Source: Azospirillum sp. 47_25
GTDB lineage: Bacteria; Pseudomonadota; Alphaproteobacteria; RF32; CAG-239
Assembly (NCBI GenBank): GCA_001917125.1
Contig: MNTU01000038.1
Location: 17,459 to 81,458 of the forward strand
Length of the DNA: 64,000 nt
Direction: 5' to 3'
A program made the translations under genes and the position numbers. Positions 63,953-64,000 of the stretch are shown piece after piece. Below the pieces are notes generated by a model. It searched no databases, was not told the origin of the DNA, and saw nothing but the letters and a program-made list of their open reading frames with translations. How positions within the stretch are numbered: position 1 is the stretch's first letter; every line of letters starts with the position of its first letter.

Positions 63953-64000
63953 ATGATGAAAAAACTCAGCAAAACTCTGTTAATGTCACCGGCGGTCTCC
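63953..64000 (+). CDS. N-terminal fragment of an unidentified, probably exported protein
   Basis: Opens MMKKLSKTLLMSPAVS, a basic then hydrophobic stretch like the start of a signal peptide, with GAGG upstream; cut off by the window edge. Nothing more can be said. Confidence 0.5.
   Translation, partial: MMKKLSKTLLMSPAVS

Overview
The window is a bacterial chromosome segment, most likely from an alphaproteobacterium. The sequence supports this with families typical of that class: an IalB-like protein, a DUF3576 lipoprotein, LptE, the rpmH-rnpA-yidD-yidC-engB cluster, and a DUF2924/serine-recombinase pair. Genus and species cannot be fixed from the sequence alone. Housekeeping genes are moderately GC-rich and tightly packed. 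One block (about 35.95-50.0 kb) is visibly AT-rich and looks acquired.

Layout. 0-6.6 kb: minus-strand genes for an SDR oxidoreductase (cut by the window edge), an esterase, a MIF-family tautomerase, an alkyltransferase-like protein, a lipoprotein, a CPA2 antiporter, a PP2C phosphatase and TrpS. 6.6-7.15 kb: tRNA-Arg with two degenerate tRNA-end-like cassettes beside it. 7.3-15.2 kb: plus-strand rpmB, dnaB, two YcgN-like proteins, a YgjP-like metalloprotease, a Bax-inhibitor-1 protein, and the rpmH-rnpA-yidD-yidC-engB cluster. 15.2-26 kb: an orphan VirB2-like pilin, rlmN, an IalB-like gene, a CCA-adding enzyme, a methyltransferase, DUF378, holA-lptE-leuS-DUF3576 and rsmB. 26-29.6 kb: a PanE-like gene and an unknown membrane/TPR pair. 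29.6-35.7 kb: a redox module whose two promoters have the MerR-type 19-bp spacer. It encodes a Tat-leader flavoprotein, a Tat-leader aldo/keto reductase with ferredoxin domain, an exported flavodoxin and a NapH/NapG-like polyferredoxin, followed by tatA, tatC and a phosphoesterase.

35.95-50.0 kb is a genomic island. It carries a three-gene CBASS operon (patatin effector, CD-NTase, E2-like protein), then an oppositely oriented, translationally coupled four-gene cassette (beta-flower-like repeat protein, PD-(D/E)XK nuclease, MBL/beta-CASP hydrolase, two-TM protein). I cannot match this cassette to a named system, and it is the best candidate for an undescribed defence system here. The island also holds an XRE regulator, a packaging-only phage module (ParB-methyltransferase, DUF5681, TerL, with no portal or capsid), a DUF2924/serine-recombinase pair and a Ser/Thr kinase. 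It ends near tRNA-Ser.

50.2-64 kb returns to core genes: nitroreductase, an outer-membrane beta-barrel with a strong operator dyad, tRNA-Gly, an SMR transporter, a histidine phosphatase, TM2, groES-groEL, a BacNav-like channel with an unusual filter, an A24 prepilin peptidase, htpG with a clear sigma-32 promoter, a ferredoxin, a PfkB kinase and typA. A new gene starts at the right edge. No rRNA, CRISPR array or complete transposon was seen.
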